A stretch of 42,657 bases of DNA. It comes from a virus. The DNA is taken from the IMG/VR virus record IMGVR_UViG_3300007960_000048, positions 1 to 42,657 of that record, one strand, 5' to 3'. Shown piece after piece: positions 42,511-42,657 of the stretch. Numbering within the stretch: position 1 is the stretch's first letter; each line of letters begins with the position of its first letter. The translations under genes and the position numbers were made by a program. Under the pieces are notes generated by a model, which worked only from the letters and a program-made list of their open reading frames with translations, did not search any database and had not been told where the DNA came from.

Positions 42511-42657
42511 ATGGCTACTAGCGAAATTCGCAAGACGCAGAGCACGGTCGCGCTCAACGCGAAGCTCACCAGCGTCAACCTGCAGGCCGTCAAGTACGAC
42601 GGCTCGTTCGACATCGCCGAAGGTGAACCCTTCGTCGTTGCCTCCACTGGCTACGCA
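42511..42657 (+). CDS. Probable capsid protein, 3' partial
   Basis: Only the first 49 codons are in the window, open to the last base. The ATG lies six bases after the previous stop, without a clear ribosome-binding site. The visible N terminus (TSEIRKTQSTVALNAKLTSV, then NLQAVKYDGSFDIAEGEPFV) is uncharged beta-type sequence, unlike the acidic helices before it. The major capsid gene normally follows protease and scaffold, so position suggests this, but a decoration or other structural protein is possible. Confidence 0.4.
   Translation, partial: MATSEIRKTQSTVALNAKLTSVNLQAVKYDGSFDIAEGEPFVVASTGYA

Noticed and set aside
189-42647. Many open frames on the minus strand, some over 200 codons (for example 13243-13974, 22135-22797, 24214-24915)
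   Set aside because: They lie opposite long genes with clear protein families, have odd compositions and no ribosome-binding sites, and arise from GC-rich codon structure. No minus-strand gene could be supported.
1-42657. tRNA genes, CRISPR arrays, IS elements, integrase or attachment sites
   Set aside because: No cloverleaf, regularly spaced repeats, transposase or recombinase motifs were seen; gaps between genes are under 100 bases.

Overview
The window is a stretch of the virion and packaging region of a large tailed bacteriophage. Every convincing gene is on the + strand, genes abut or overlap by 1-8 bases, and the recognisable products are phage products: tail fibres, a portal, a baseplate spike, the large terminase subunit and a prohead protease. 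The DNA is moderately GC-rich and GTG or TTG starts are fairly common. Nothing in the sequence fixes the host; a GC-rich bacterium is a guess. No tRNA, rRNA, CRISPR array, integrase or origin was seen, and no gene-free stretch exceeds 300 bases.

Layout. (1) 1-9579: receptor-binding and fibre proteins with HxH apex motifs, a thioredoxin-like protein, a 1538-residue Ser-Pro-rich fibre and further virion proteins. (2) 9579-12322: small genes, including a zinc-ribbon protein and a DUF2493-type nucleotide-binding-fold protein. A C(UUCG)G terminator at 10204-10237 and a large hairpin at 12336-12375 bracket five of them. (3) 12386-18699: two more fibre-type proteins, one of 1788 residues. (4) 18726-23366: a histone-H1-like Lys/Ala/Pro-rich protein, three unrecognised genes and the portal. 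(5) 23359-30525: one 2388-codon ORF that encodes a beta subunit fused to a beta-prime subunit of multisubunit RNA polymerase, interrupted by an intein with a LAGLIDADG endonuclease. (6) 30522-34463: a baseplate spike and virion proteins. (7) 34467-42657: candidate small terminase, large terminase, candidate internal proteins, prohead protease, scaffold-like small proteins and the start of a probable capsid protein.

How it fits together. The polymerase lies inside the morphogenesis transcript, overlapping both neighbours, so it may be carried in the virion and injected, although late expression without packaging is equally compatible. Its nucleic-acid core is intact: both catalytic beta lysines, NxDFDGD, bridge helix, trigger loop and the second zinc site. 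The first beta-prime zinc domain appears to be missing and four rifampicin-pocket positions differ from E. coli.

The least explained signal is a short peptide motif, hydrophobic-x-K-x-A. By hand count it occurs about 54 times in twelve proteins totalling about 3240 residues (the protease, scaffold-like proteins and candidate internal proteins), but only about twice in the 2388-residue polymerase, once in the portal and not at all in the terminase. It may be the cleavage site of the phage's prohead protease, or a capsid-targeting or scaffold-binding helix. A longer version, AMLxGFxDELxK, occurs in two unrelated proteins 31 kb apart.
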